The notes under the pieces were generated by a model. That model had not been told where the DNA came from and made no database searches. It saw only the letters and a list, made by a program, of their open reading frames with translations. The translations under genes were made by a program, and so were the position numbers. DNA of 64,000 nucleotides from Planococcus citri (taxonomy: Eukaryota > Arthropoda > Insecta > Hemiptera > Pseudococcidae): positions 31,930,001-31,994,000 of the forward strand of contig NC_088679.1 in the NCBI RefSeq assembly GCF_950023065.1. The letters are read 5' to 3'. Within the stretch, counting starts at the first letter, position 1. Each line of letters begins with the position of its first letter. Positions 9,828-24,065 of this stretch are shown in pieces.

Positions 9828-12800
9828 AAACGATTGTACGTACATATTTACATCTGGATCTCTAGGAAAAACAACTGTTTTGAAACTGTTTCATGTAGGA
9901 TAATATTACTACCTGATTGTAACCAAAAATTGGTTTCAATTTCAGAACTGTTATGAAACCGTTTTTAGACGGTTTGCGGAATATGAGCTGATTAGCATAA
10001 AGCAAAAAAAATATTTAAAAATTCTGAAATGGTTACTCAAAAGTTAGCAGAATTGTGATTTTAATTGCATGCAGTTGACATGGATCATTCAAATCAAATC
10101 AAACCCCCAATTTATCGATTGGGCAGTTGAAATATTTTGTGAGATTCTTCATGTTTCACTACAACGAGAAGGGATGTTGTGGATTATCGAGGAATTACTA
10201 TGGAAGAGAAGGAAAAAGAAGAGCAAATAACAAAATCAACAAATTAATTCAAAATTGTATACAATTTCTAAAAAAAAAAAATCTGATTCGTGCATCGAAC
10301 AATGAACATTCAACATTACGAAATTACGTTCGAAAGCTAAACTAGAGCGAAAATAATACTCAACAGAATCCTCCTGCCACTTCGATTTCCCTGCCTCTTC
10401 TTCATTGTAACACTATCCGAAATCATCTATTTGGGCGTTAAATTCAATAATACGCAGTGTCGAATGAACGCTAGATGTTGTGATTTGGACTCAGATAGAA
10501 AGAAATTTTCGAAATTAATTTCCGGCCACTCGATGCGACGTCGAGTTGGCGAATTACGCGAGCGACATCGACACAGAGCGTCGAGCGATTACACTTAATT
10601 GATACGACGGACGATGCGATTTGTGCGAGGCGATTATTTCGATATGGTAAAATAAACAGACCAGATGGATATCGAAATAGCATTGTTTTTATATTATTAA
10701 AACCATTATCGATTGTTTGGGCGTTTACGCGACAGCATTGGTCGCAATCACGTGTGCCTCGTTCGCGTGATGCACATTTTCAACACCCACACGTAGAAAT
10801 ATTTGTACGATAGCGTAGAAGAGGAAAAATATGAAGAAGAATCGCATGGTTCTTGAGAAGACCGCATTAGGACGAATATTCGCCGAGTCGCGAGTCGAAA
10901 ACGCCAAAAAGTTGACAATTAATTACGAAATCGACGGCAACAGGGGGTAAGAGGGTGTATCTGTATACCAATGACCACTTGAAAAGGATATGTTGAAAAG
11001 TAATATACAAGGGGGGTTAGTTGAGGATACTGAAGAAACTCGACGACCCAAGTACTTGTGAAATACTCATCGTCGTCGTCGAAATCACCCGGTGGTATGT
11101 AATACACAAAAGAGAGAAGAACATCTTGTTTTTATTTCACTTTTTTTTTTTGCACGCCAACGAGCGAACTAGCGAACTCATCCCGCGAGTAAATTTTTTT
11201 TGTCCTCGTTGTTTTTATTTTTAGGGTTGAATGAAAAAAGTATCACCGAAGCTATGCTATTGTTATACCATATTGTTCTGGACGTGAATATTTTATACAG
11301 ATTCGCGTTTTCGTATCGTGCTCGCGTTAAAGTAAACTTTGATTTTTTACGTTGGTAGTCTCGACGTAACCTAGCATTTAATTAAAATCTCGTAGCAGTA
11401 CAGTCTCTCGTCGCAGCAACAAAACTATACGACGCGATTGAGTTGTTATTGTTTAATTCGATGAACCGCGAACCTGGACGTGGACGCACCTACGTATAAG
11501 TACAATGTTTTAAAAAGCAAAGCAATCGATATGGCGATGGACGAGGTTTCCTGGAAAAGAAAAAAAAATGCTACGATGAAAAATTAGTAGGTAGAGGTAG
11601 GTACCTCTGTGTTTCGTTGGCCGTGTCCATAACAAGTCATCGATTTCCTCTCACATTCTTCTTAAGTTCTTATACATATTAGAGAAACTACGATTTCACT
11701 ACCGTCGTCGTCGTGTACACAAATACAATGGTAAGACTATCGATTAACATTATACTGTGAAAAATTATCGATATGCTGCAATTACCTATCTACCGTACAC
11801 GGTGTGCTGTACATATTTATAAGGCTGGAGAAAAATATACCTACCTATACGTTTACTTGTTGGATAAGTTGTTTCGTAATTGCATGTATACGAAAATATT
11901 CTGGTAATTAAGCTCGGAGTTGTACGCGTAAAATTCATAATATCGTTTGGGTTTTTTGTGAACATAAAATTCCCAGTAGGTATTTTGACATTTAATCAAA
12001 ACATTTGACTGTGAGATACTAATTGAAAGTTCTAATATTACCAATTCTCGACGCCACTAAACAACCTCTTTCCATCTCTTCATCCCTATAACATCTCCCG
12101 AATAATCTTCTGAATTCATGAACGATGCACCATTTTAACAACCAAATGAATAATTTATTTCGTATGATTTTTTGAATCCATCAGTGATGTAATACTGCTG
12201 ATGCTGCAAGTGGCAAGAACTTTACTTCTCATCTCCAGCCGAAGATGCTCATGCCCGCGAACGATTTACATCCTTGAATGGTTCACGCTGCATTATCACT
12301 TACTCGTCATATTCTTATGACATGGCCTACTTCGGTACCCATACTCGCTCATACCTCGTATTAGGTACTCTTGCTGTTGGCTTGCACGATGCGATGCAAG
12401 CGTGTCTTACAATATACATGAAGAAGTTTAGTGAAGATACAAAATTACACACAAGTTAACGAAATTCTTAAGAATTAATTTTCTTGTTATGAGACGTCAT
12501 TCATCTCAGAAAAAAAGTATGTATGTATTTTGAAATAACAAATGACGAGAAGCTGGAAGCAAATTTTTATTGGTTATAAGAGCACTGCTCACTGTTCAAG
12601 TTACTCACGTATACTGGTCAACTGGCATCTGTAGACGTTTGAACAATCCGTGGTGTGAATTTGTCGCACAAATATTTCAAAAAATTACCTTAACAAATGC
12701 AATAAATTTTAGTTATTTGTAAGAGCCTAGCAGTACCTGATTACTAACACTGATGGATCCGGATTTCGCACTTCGCAGTGTGGATGACTGGATGTGGATG

Positions 12801-12963
12801 CTGAATACAGAATACCGACGAGCGGTAAATAATCTTTCGTTTACTCTCGTTTTGTGGTAATTTAATTAGTTTAAAAGAATGCGTTTGGGTTTTTAAATGC
12901 TCTTTTTATGTAGTGAAACATTTTTAAATGGGTTCTCCCTACTACTTTTAAGAAGAGGGGTCG
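9828..12963. other. Mixed host DNA, no gene supported
   Basis: The stretch 10.4-12.05 kb is rich in CpG (CGACG, TCGTCG, GCGCGA), unlike its A/T-rich neighbours, and resembles single-copy host DNA. Short open frames occur on both strands but none has a matching pair of splice sites, codon bias or a known motif. From 12.05 kb the sequence becomes A/T-rich and repeat-like. Confidence 0.45.
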
Positions 12964-14352
12964 GGTCATTTCACGTCAATTGGACCAAGAAGTGGTGGGG
13001 GGGTTCGGCGATTTTTTTGAAATTTTTCCTGTGGAAAGATTTTTTGAAGGGATGACCAATGGCGGAAATCGCAGCCCTCTAGCCCATTTTTAAAGGCAGC
13101 CAGGGGGTGTCAAAGTTTTCAGTGAACCTATAAAATATCATCCATTTCAGCAGTGGGTTACTCGATAACCGCGACACCTACCAAAATGGAACATTTTCCC
13201 ATAGTTGAAGGTTTTGAAAGGATTTTTGGTGATATAAAAATCAGTGTTGCCACTTTTTTTCGTACAAAAATTAGCTCAAAAAGTTTCAAAACATTGTTTT
13301 CATATCGTTCCGACTCTCAAAAATTCTGAAAAATATATATTATGGACAAGTTTTCATGCTGAACAACATATTAAAAAATGGGGATGGTACCATGTTGCAA
13401 AGTTGATTTTAAAAAATTCTAAGTTGCAAAAAAATGCGATTTTTTGATTTAAAACATGAAAAAAAGTTTTGATAAGTGAAGTTGACCCATTTGACCTCTA
13501 TTTTTGCGTATCTGTTGAAGAAGTTGAAAAACCCCTTTCACTCGATGAAATGAACTCCTCACCAAAAAATCAAAATTCGAAAAAATTCAATTTTCAATTT
13601 CAAACACCAAAAAAAGTTAAAATTTATTCAGTTGTCTTATTTTGAACTCTTTCTGACGTATTTCATGAAAAAGTTGATGAAAATTACACTCACAACAAAA
13701 AAATGAAAATTCGTTCATTTTTTGAATTTTTTTAGAATTTTGATTTTTTTGTGAGGAGTTCATTTCATCGAATGAAAGGGATTTTTCAACTTCTTCAACA
13801 GATACGTAAAAATAGCGGTCAAATGGGCCAACTTCACCTTTCAAAACTTTTTTTCATGTTTTAAATCAAAAAATCGCATTTATTCGCAAACTTTAAATTC
13901 TTTAAAATCAACTTTGCAACATGGTACCATCCCAATTTTTTAATATGTTGTTCAGCATGAAAAGTTGTCCATAATATATTTTTTTCAGAATTTTTGAGAG
14001 TCGGAACGATATGAAAACTACGTTCCGAAACTTTTTGAGCTAATTTTCGTACGAAAAAAAGTGGCAACACTGATTTTTATGATATCACCAAAAATCCTTT
14101 CAAACCCTCTAACTATGGGAAAATGTTCCATTTTAGTAGGTATCGCGGTTATCGAGTAATCCACTGCTGAAATGGATGATATTTTAGGTTCACTGAAAAC
14201 TTTGACACCTCCTGGTTGCCTTTAAAAATGGGCTAGAGGGCTGCGATTTCCGCCATTGGTCATCCCTTCGGAAGGTCTTTCCACTGGAAAAATTTCAAAA
14301 AAATCGCCGAGCCCCCCTACCACTTCTTGGTCCAATTGACGTCGAATGAGCC
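12964..14352. mobile_element. Foldback element with diverged arms of about 630 bp
   Basis: The left arm (about 12964-13590) is reverse-complementary to the right arm (about 13715-14352), with substitutions throughout (by eye near 90% identity), separated by a loop of about 125 bases. The outer ends share CGTCAATTGGACCAAGAAGTGG-type sequence. The paired open frames at 13244 (plus) and 14070 (minus) are mirror images within the arms and not genes. No clear target duplication was found. It is older than the element at 3256. Confidence 0.85.
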
Positions 14353-15929
14353 AGAGGTGAGTTGAGATAGATGTGGAATGCACTTTGACAACAAATTTAA
14401 ATTTTTTCAAAATGAAAACTTTGAAAATTGATGAGTTTTAGGCTGTGTTTCTCCTTTTCTTGAAATCAGCAACGACCGAAAAAAATACTGCGTCCTAAAA
14501 TCATATTTGTCTTAAATTACTGGGTTTCAACCTAGTGTGCAGATCTGATGGTGTCTTTCCGGTAGGATTGGCGATACTCGATCAAGTATTGATGTCGAGA
14601 CTTGAATTTTACACTTCTCGAAAAATAGATACTACGTAAAAAAAACTAGGGAATTGAAAACCAGCAGATACGGATTTCGAAAATCTGTGACTAAATCTAT
14701 CGAAAGGGTTGTATATTGTATAAGGATGGTACATCAAATAAAAAATGAAAACCAAATCAACAAATACAAACAAAATCACGAGAGATATTTCGAAATACAC
14801 ACCTTTGCTCTAGATTTCTACAACCCTTCACTATTTCCTTTTTCGTACTTGAAATTCCGAATGAAAACACACCACTTCACATACCGATGTCGAATTCGTT
14901 GGTGAAATTATCTAGACGGAAGTAGCCCCTCTTGAATACGTCCAAATACGCCATGTACACCTGAGTGCACTACATAAATAAGGTATGTAATGGCAAGGGC
15001 AGGGGCATATCAACATCACCACCATTACACCATATATAGAGCAAGTCGAGTCGATTCCAAAAGATAAGTAAGAGAAAAAAAAACCTCTGCTTACGCAGGT
15101 ATTATCCCCGTGGCGCGTTTAAAAATGAAATACCGAGTAGAAAAACGAAACCCATCACAATAGGTACATATATAGGTGCGCCACTCTTTACAACACAGAT
15201 TCCAAATTCCCCACGTTGAGTGCTTCTTAGGCACTTAATGGTTGAAAATTGACACGTTAAAGCCGGCGCCAACAATTCACCAGATAACATTTTGGTATAC
15301 AATGTACGTACCTTTGATTTCGTTCGATCTCTTCTCTTTTTACCCCTCATTTACCATAGTTTTACATTCGTTAAATCGCACATACCATACCATGCATTTA
15401 TACAATTACCTTTTTGTTTGGTATTTCTTTTTTTTTTCGTATGTTAGACAAGGGTTACTTTTTTTTTGTTTTTGTAATCGATTCTCATTTAAGATGCGGC
15501 ACACTTACCCTTGTTTTATTACGTGTAATGTTTTAAAACCTTTCGGAAACCGGAGTTACAACGGCACGCCGGGGTATCTGGCTCGTATAAAAAAAAGAAA
15601 GAAAAAAGAACGAAGGACCATTAACCCGTGAAATGTCTGTTAAAAAAGTTTTTAAGCACTTTTCACAAAGTAATGAAGTTTATACGTATAAAGTAGTTAG
15701 TATTTTTTTATTCACTTTCCAGCTAACGATGTCACTTTCGTCTTACAGCGACTTCTAAATTACCTGATAATATCAACTCGAAAATACCTACGAGTCGAGT
15801 CGACTAATCGAAATTCTTCGTACAAAAAATTCTCATCAATTGTTGCCTACGCCGACATTTCCTTCATTTACTAGCCATGCCATTCCTATCGCCGGGTAAT
15901 TTCACTTTTTTGGTGGGAGGGGGGAGAAA
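14353..15929. other. No gene supported
   Basis: A/T-rich up to about 14.9 kb, then CpG-containing host-like DNA. A 129-codon open frame at 15242-15631 encodes a Phe/Tyr/Lys-rich chain dominated by runs of T and A; it has no motif and looks like chance. Confidence 0.45.
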
Positions 15930-16286
15930 AGAGCATAGGAGAATAAGCAGATGAAATTGTCTTTTGGAGCGAACGAGAAAACTATTTGATATTTGAGAAG
16001 GAAGGGGGGTAGGAGGGGGTGTTGCTTTTTTTTGTGAAAACCCCTTATAAGCCACTACAATAAGATCCATGTTTCGTCAAAATCAGTTGGGGAGATTTTT
16101 TGAAGGAGAAATTCGTAACTTTTTTTGAGGGAAAGAGATCCTACTCAAGATACACTTAATTTTAAGGTCTGAAACTTATTTGGCAATCAAAATATGCATC
16201 TCGGTAGTACTACCTTACTTACTACCGGAGTTTCGTCTCGTTCGCTCCAAAAGACAATTTCACTATACTTATCCTTCTATGCTCTT
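15930..16286. repeat. MITE-like inverted repeat pair
   Basis: The left arm 15930-15978 and right arm 16236-16286 are inverted copies, both containing GAAATTGTCTTTTGGAGCG and AGAGCATAG, with a spacer of about 257 bases. No flanking duplication was identified. Confidence 0.65.
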
Positions 16287-19200
16287 CTAAAGCTGTTATA
16301 ATAAATTCCCATTTTGTTTATACGACATTCGAACACGCAATAATTTTCAAAGTGAATTGTTAATTTCGGTCAGTGCGACCTTTGAAATTGTGAAAATTGA
16401 TTTTTTTCACCACCATTCCAAACTATACCTACTTAAGGAGACCAGTGTCAACTGATTTCATCTAGAAGTTGGATTTTTTGAATTGAATAACATAATTCAA
16501 GCATAAACAAATTACTAGGGACAATTTCATTTTTCTTTTTACCTCAAAACCTTGAAAAAACGAGAAAATGTCGAATCGACGTCAAAATAACCGAGCTCAG
16601 AGCACGTAATCGCGAGTACATTTTTATCGGAATAGAAAACCCTGCGATTATATCGTTTCCAAGCATTTTTCACAAACATGTCAAGGAATTTCGATTGGCT
16701 ACCAATATACGAGTATCTACTATTGTGAAGCACTATAATTACAATGTGCGTAGTTTTTCTCCAAATACATACGTAAGTAATTGACTATTACACATCTTTT
16801 CTGTTACAGCCCGCCGCCATCGCCATCTTAAATATCACCGATCACAAGCGATCTATCTACTGCCTATTCATCTATTATTATACTAGATACGATTTTTGGC
16901 ATATGACACAGTTTTTCTATCTACCTGCGTGCTCGTTCCGGTAGCAAAAGAAAAAATTAAATGGTAAATTCTTGCTAAATGAGCGTTGATAATCGATCTT
17001 TTAAAATGTACACACAGATTACATCATAAGTCCATTTCATACAGGTACTATTAGGTTCGTTTCCATAGCGAAATATTTCACCACACATCGCGTATAGCAG
17101 CATAACGTCTATTTTATTTCATTCCAGTACGTGGTGGAGACGAGAATTCAGAACCTTGTTCGCATTTCTTCGGTTGAAGAGAGTAAAAAGAATTCCATTT
17201 TGTATTCATTTTTTTGAATGGTGACGTGTTTATTTCAGAATTACTATTTCTGTCGTAATAAGTTCAATAGATACGAATTATGTAGGTGAGTCCAGATCTC
17301 CAGACAGCGAGCGTGTATTGCTTGCATTTTTTGTCCTCGATCAATCATATTATTATGTAAATCCACAGAGCAAATTCGTATGATTGGAGGTTATAACTCC
17401 AATAATCAACAGAAAAACCAATTCATACAGACAAAAATGAACTTGTTTACATTCAAAGCTTCATTTTGAAATCTGAGAATGAAGAAGAGAGGAGGAAGAA
17501 GCCAAACATAATCTTGTAACAATTTTTGCATCAAAATTCTATCTTAAAACGTGAGGAACAAGATTTTTTTTTTTTTAAATCAAACTCAGCATTTCTGGTA
17601 ATTTTCTACATTATTTGTTCCATTTCCACATTTCTTCAAAAAAAAAAAAATTACTGAACTTTCTTCCAAATTTTTAAAATATGTATACTTAATCAAGTTT
17701 AAGGTAGTTTTTTGCTTTTTATTGTATGATGTTTTCAATTACTGCATATAGCTTGGAAATTACTTCAGGCTTTATCAAATCGGTTAAAAAAAGACACATA
17801 TCACCTTACTTTCAAATTTTTCTGACTCAAATTAATTTTCTAAAATTGTTTATCCTAAAGAAAACAAAAAATTTGAGAAGAACATACATTTCTCAATTTT
17901 AATCTAATTTAAAACAATCCTTGCAGCATTTTTAGAAAAATGTTGGTATTCATTTCTACAAATTTTCCTCATTTACAATAATTTTATGATACTTTGCAGT
18001 TGATTTTTAAAAAATTTTCTCAAAATTTAAATCAATTTATACTTTGATTTCAAAAACTTATGAGTTGATTTTGCCATTTTAACCCTGATTTTATCACTCT
18101 GCTTGAGTTTTGCAAAACATTTCAACAATTTTTTTTGCTAATTTTTGTCTTACAAGATTCTGATGAGATTTCATCAACTTTTCTGCAATTTCCAATCATT
18201 TTTATGTCAATTTAACCGATTTTCTAATTTCTGGTAGTTTAAATCAAATTATATTCATCGATCTCTGCTCAATTTTACAAAATTTTTGGTGTTTATTTTA
18301 CCCATTTTTCTCAATTTATAACAATTTTTGGTAATTTGCAGTTGATTTTTGAAAATTTTCTCATTTTAATTAATTTTTACTTCAACTTTCATGATTTTTG
18401 AGTTAATTTTGTAATTTTTCTGTACTTGTATGTTGTTTCAATACATTATGCATCCAAAAAATTTTTTGCTTAATGTTATCCTTTGAATAAAAAATGTCAC
18501 ACAATTTCACACTTTTACAATATATTGAATTTGCCTCTGTTTTCAACAGTTTTTAAGCCAATTTGACTGATTTTTCTATTATTTTACTCGTAATTTGCTG
18601 TTTATTTCAAAATTGTCGATATCTTTGCGCGCAATTTTCGCAACAACTACCAGAAAATCGCGAAAAATATGGTAAGAGTTTGGGAATTTGTTCGATTTGC
18701 AAAGGTTTTTGGTGATGTGTGAACTGTGAATATTACACGGAAGATGAGATAGAAACATTTTTGTGGAATTTAATTTCTCCAGAATTCATTACGAAACGTG
18801 AACTATTTCAGAGGTCGTATTGATTTTTCGGATTTGTTACCTTGAAAATAAAAAGAACGAAACACTGAAAATCACGCTTTTGTAGAGCTTGCTACGGAAT
18901 AAATTAAGTACAGGTAAATTATGCTTATTTTTCAAAATTTTATAGAAAATTGATTTTCCACTTTTTTTACATTTTTTACAATTTTTTGATTTCTTTTTAA
19001 TTTCAAACACTTTTTTTTCACCTCCAAGGATTTTTCACACAACAAATTAGAAACCAAAGTTTAAAAAAGTATTCAACATTAAACCACTTGGAATAATATT
19101 CATCATCATCATTCATCAGCATAAGAGAAATAAAATTTAAAATTTGACTGAAGGTTTTTATGGCAATTGTAGGTAAGGTACAATATTTTTACAGGAATTT

Positions 19201-19500
19201 ATTCCTGCTTCACTTAGCGTGATATTCTTCCATAAATCATTTTAAAAAACTTACTTATTTTCCATGCATAGGTACTAGGTAAACAGCTAAGGTACTTATT
19301 AGTAGGTGCATATTCTACAAGCATTACGAAGGAAATTCCGACTTACCTAAAACAAAAAATAAAACAATATCGATTAGTTGATTACAATACGTGAATAATT
19401 TCTCAAATCCATTATCTGTACGCTAGATCTAATCATACGAATTTGTCACCATTTTAAATACATATTATTTAATGCATATTTTGAGATCCAAGTAAACAAA
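16287..19500. other. A/T-rich repeat-derived DNA
   Basis: After a short CpG-containing stretch (16.55-17.2 kb) the sequence is dominated by runs of A and T. A degenerate duplication is visible: 17971-18077 resembles 18309-18418 (both with TTGCAGTTGATTTTT and a TGAGTTgATTTTG-like end), a spacing of about 338 bases. A good acceptor-like CTTTTCTGTTACAG ends at 16809 and is followed by 43 open codons, but no donor or motif supports an exon. Confidence 0.45.
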
Positions 19501-21440
19501 ATAATAATTTCAGTGAGCACCTGCGCTCTGAGCAGCGAGTAGTTTGATTACTTTTTGTGATCTGGGTCATCAACCAGAGGAAATTATGAAGTAGAGACTT
19601 CACAATGCATGGCAGGAAGATTTAATCACACATACTTAGTATGTAGTATCACTCCATAAACCATGGAAAACCCAGTGTCACACCATCAAAATCCAATCAC
19701 ACGTTCCCAAGTATGTACTCTCGTTCATAAACCAAAAATCACCAAAGACCAGATATGTAGATAAATTGAGCAACCCCAACTAACTATATAACATTTCGCC
19801 CAGCCAATCCCAAAAATCCACACCTTTCTCACCTAATGCTTCTCACAGAGAAAAAATCAACAAAATATACGCTCCAACGCATCACAGATGGCAATCATCC
19901 CCTAGCTAAAAATTAATTTCCTGTTTAGATATTTTCACCCTTTTTAACAAACGGTGATGTTAGTCGTACGTAGTAGTATAATTTCGACAACTCAATCGAC
20001 ACCATCGTTGTCGTATTTCCTGCTTTGATACGACTGATACGAGTATCTGCCACACATTACCACTGTTGATCAACCCTCGTCTCGTCTCTGGCAGCTCACT
20101 CACATCGTATGTACAACACCAGCCGCAGCATAGACGCAGCGTGATTTGCGAATTACGAAAAATACGCACGTCCTGCTAGGTAAAGGTATATGGAATATGG
20201 TGAACTATAATCATGGAAAACAATGCAATTATACCGTAAGAAAACAAATGGAACGAATGCCGCAGAACGCAGATACAGGAAACGACGACAACGTCATCGT
20301 AACCGAACATGGACATGATTGAAAGCCGGTCACCATATCGAGTACCATCGTATACATATACGATACTGTGTATTTGTACAGTACATAGACCTATAATAAC
20401 TTTCTGCGATCCATTATACATGTATATGTAGCTTATGGAACACCATACAATGACGATTAGGTACCAAGAGGAAGGAATCTATAGGCTGGTTGCTGAATAA
20501 GATGAACTTTGAGTCAATATCTCATCGATCTGATCAAATTCAATTCCCCGGACGCGTGTGAATTTTGACGGCGAGCTTTTAATATACTAATTTCAGAATC
20601 GCGTGCTGTTTGCTCTCGTTTACCGACCACTTGAAGAACTTGAGGCGGGGCAATATGCAAATAATGGTAATTACGTCGCGAATTACCGATAAATAAATCG
20701 TATATGTACATTGTACACGAAAGCTGCTGGCAAACGAAGGAAAAAAATATCGATTTCCATTTGTCCACCGTGGCATAGCGTGGCATGGTATCGATAAAAC
20801 CGCAGCAAGTGTATGTGACTTGAGAGTCGCCGGTCGCGGTCTTGGTCGTACGATAAAATCTCCTCTTTCACGAATCTGGCAGCATACGTAATACTATGTA
20901 AAGCTGGGAAAAAACCTGCGCGTACACATGTTGAACGTGTGCAAAGCCGCGGAATACCATAGTACGCTGTACGCAGAGAGGTTAGTTCTCAAAGCAATGC
21001 GTCCAGCGTCCAGCTTCGGGTATGATTCATGGAAGCCTCGCGATCGCGATGCCGGAAGACCACCGTCTAAGCGACGGTGAGGCCGCCGCAGTGTATGCGT
21101 GGTAAGATTTCGAGGCTAGTTTTCGCTCTTCTCTTCTTTCCTCTTCTGCACCCAGATTCCGATTCACAATTCAATGGATCGTAAGAGTATACGTACCTCC
21201 ACCTATACCTATAGTACTGGAAGATGGTTGCAGAAAGATGAGTCGTACAGTCGTGGCTTTGGCTTTGTTCTTGTACATATACTCTTTTCTCGTGGTAGTA
21301 CTCGTATAAGTCATATAAACTTGATTATGGCGGCGCGGCGCGCGAGCGAACCAACATTAGAACGCGCGCCTCCTCCATTGTCGTCCCTCTTGTGTACGTA
21401 AATTCCACTTCCAACTATTTAATTTCGAGTAGTATTCGTT
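19501..21440. other. CpG-rich host-like region, possible promoter or first-exon DNA
   Basis: CpG and GC content rise here, peaking at 20.8-21.4 kb with GCGGCGCGGCGCGCGAGCG-like sequence. A short open frame starting at an ATG near 21016 runs about 27 codons to a GTGAGG donor-like site, and a pyrimidine-rich acceptor (ends near 21153, CTTCTGCACCCAG) follows soon after. These could mark the 5' end of a gene, but no product is recognisable. Confidence 0.3.
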
Positions 21441-22330
21441 TACGTATACAAGCGTATAGTATTATTGTTTAATGCAAGATTTTTTTACTACTTTTTTTCC
21501 TTTTTCCTTTTCATTACGTCCGAGTGAAAGTTTCATATTTCAAATAGAACACTGCACCGAGAGAACAATAAAAGATATAAAAAAGGCGTAACATGAGTTT
21601 TTTCGCATCGATGACTCGTACTTATACTATTTATTTCTCTGATATGCATATACATACAAGAACATTCAGGGTGTCCATATGTTTTTCAGGATCTCCTACA
21701 TCCTTCAATATAGAGTTTACAATATTAAAAATTGATAAAACCAAAGCACAAACGCCTAGTAGAGCACAAAAAAACTCATTATTATTAGGTATATTATGTT
21801 TAATTAGGTTGCTCAATCGTTTAGGGTTGAGATTTTTTGTATTTTCCAAACCAATTTTTTTCAAATTTTTCAAATGTACGTAATTTCTCCAGTTTGAGGC
21901 TCTGATTTTGAAAGTTAAGTTTGAATTTCATCACCCTCAACAGCTATTGGTTTTACCCTTTTTTGGTTCACTTTCATGTATTTTTTGGTCATTTTTGGAG
22001 TCGGCAGATAACCCAGATTCAGTTATTTTTTGACTCTTAAAGAATTTCATTTCAAGAACTTTTTGACAAAAAATTGCAATATGAAATCCAATCACATTTG
22101 GTGTATCAGGATGTTGAAAATTGAACTGAAGCGGGAGGAAAGCTGCATGTCCTGACAGAATCAAAAATTAATTTTTTTATAATTTTCAGAAATCTTAGCA
22201 CCTCAATGGCTTCTCTCCACCCCCCCCCCCCCCCAACCATAAAAAGCGATAGTAATAGCAGAAACATTTCTGAAACCGACAACGCTAATCGAAGATGCAT
22301 GAAAAAAATAAATACTTCAGCAGCTAAAAT
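21441..22330. other. No gene supported
   Basis: A/T-rich sequence with a run of C at about 22220-22234. The small open frames are compositional. Confidence 0.4.
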
Positions 22331-23640
22331 TTCAGGTTCTCAAGGGCATTTTTCGATTTTTGGTGAACTTTAGAAGATGCTTGCTTGGGTCAAAAATGGG
22401 GGGGGGGTCGCCAAATTGGCCTAAAAATCTAAAATTTGGTAGTACCCCATTTTCGACCTCTCTATTCGATTGGAAATGGTGTCGACTCGTTTTAAACAGT
22501 TCTCGAGTTTTCAGCAGGTTTTTAAAAATCGAAATTACCACAAAATTTTACCCAATGAAGTTGTAAAGCTCGAATTTACATAGGTAATACTCTAATTTCA
22601 ACACCCTAAATCAATTGTAGGTAGTTTTAAACCAGTTTGAAACCTCCAGCCATATTTTTAAAAATTCCAAATTTTCAAAAAATGTCATAAAATTTGTTGA
22701 AATGAAACTTTTTCAATCAATAAACGCGTTCAGAGTTCAGACTATGTTCAATCCCCCCCCCCCCGCCTCTAACCCAAAGTTTGCATTTTTTTAAACTTTC
22801 ATTTGTCGAAAAAAAAACTCAATTTTTCATCATGAAGTAAAGTAGATGGTATAAATGTAAATCAATTCTTCAATTTCAATTTTACCATCCAAAAGGAGGA
22901 ATGTAAATGAACTTTAAGCTTTTCTATAATGGCTCAAAAGCGATATGCCTAATAAAGACATCATTTTTTTCATCAAATAAGGAAAGGGGAGATGATTCTG
23001 AACTCCGTCCAATTTCAAAAAAATTTGAAAAATGACCTATAGCTATAGTACCCTATTAGTGAACCACTTAATCGATTTACACACATTTTATCAAGAAAAA
23101 ATTGCGAGTAATCGGTCAAATAAGTTATCAACAAGCACCAATCACGTTTATACGTGCTCAAGTTCATTTGGATGGTTTTTAAGGTACTTTTTCAAAATCT
23201 GGTATTTCCAAAATATAACTGGATGCTCCAGAAGTGCCTGAAACCAGCTACAATCAATTTAGCAAGTTGAAATTACGTAAATTGAATTTCAGCTTTTCAA
23301 CATCATTGAGTAAAATTCTGTGGAAATTTTGTATTTCAAAAATGTACTGGAGACTTCAAAAAAAGTGCTCAATAAAACTGTTTGAAACTATTTCAAATCG
23401 ATTCAGAGGGTCAAAAATAGGGTGGGTACATCAAATTTCAGCTTTCCAGATCAATTAGTTAAAATTCTGATTTTGCTTCATTTTTAGCTCAAATTTTGAT
23501 TTTCACAAATTCACCAAAAAATCGAAAAATGTGCTCAAGAACCTGATATTTTGGCTAGTGAAGTATATTATTTTGCATGTCTTTTTGATTCAACTTTGTC
23601 TGGTTCAACAATTTTTCCCTTCGTGAGATACTTCCCCAGT
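22330..23640 (+). repeat. Diverged copy of a dispersed repeat family also seen at 42.43 and 59.4 kb
   Basis: It shares blocks with 59420-60480, including CATTTTCGACC...CGATTGGAAA, a stretch around CAGCAGGTTTTTAAAAATCG, and a 3' block with TTCACCAAAAAATCGAAAAA. Copies are strongly diverged and broken by A/T-rich insertions, so the borders are approximate. It contains no gene; the paired open frames at 22332-22566 on both strands are shadows of the repeat. Confidence 0.55.
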
Positions 23641-23906
23641 TAGGAGGATGTTCAATATTGCCATGCCCATAAAACCGAAATCTCGCTGGAGAGTGGAATC
23701 TCTAGATGAGTTGTTAAAACTCTTCGAAAATTGAAAGTTATAGTGGAAAATCAACATGATATTTTGGATGACTGCTCACGTCAATAAGCTAGAATAGGTT
23801 GAGGTTACTTCGTACATCAACATTCAACATGCATATTTACAGAGATGAATTCTGAAAAGCCTTCTTCCAGACCTTGTGCACCATCATTAAGTTGATTTAC
23901 ATACAG

Positions 23907-24065
23907 GATAAGGGTCATTTAATCAGCACACGTGATCCGTTTATATGCTCACGAGGCGATCACTTGGCACGGAACATTTCCTTCGCTGAAAAGTACTCTG
24001 TGATACAGTCCTGCTGGATTCGAGCTGTTATTAGGTCACGACACGATGGACGATACGGACAGTAA
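23907..24065 (+). CDS. Weak candidate coding exon, unknown product
   Basis: An open frame from 23856 contains an acceptor-like GATTTACATACAG ending at 23906. It then runs 52 codons in balanced, CpG-containing sequence (DKGHLISTRDPFICSRGD at its start) to TAA at 24063-24065. Composition differs from the A/T-rich neighbours. The opposite strand is also open here, no donor or poly(A) signal is evident and no family is recognised, so it may be chance. Confidence 0.17.
   Translation, partial: DKGHLISTRDPFICSRGDHLARNISFAEKYSVIQSCWIRAVIRSRHDGRYGQ

Noticed and set aside
13244..14070. Paired small proteins beginning MLPLFFV on opposite strands
   Set aside because: Mirror images inside the inverted arms of the element at 12964-14352; no start context, no homology seen.
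15242..15631. 129-codon open frame
   Set aside because: Runs of Phe, Tyr and Lys from homopolymers, no motif, no splice context.
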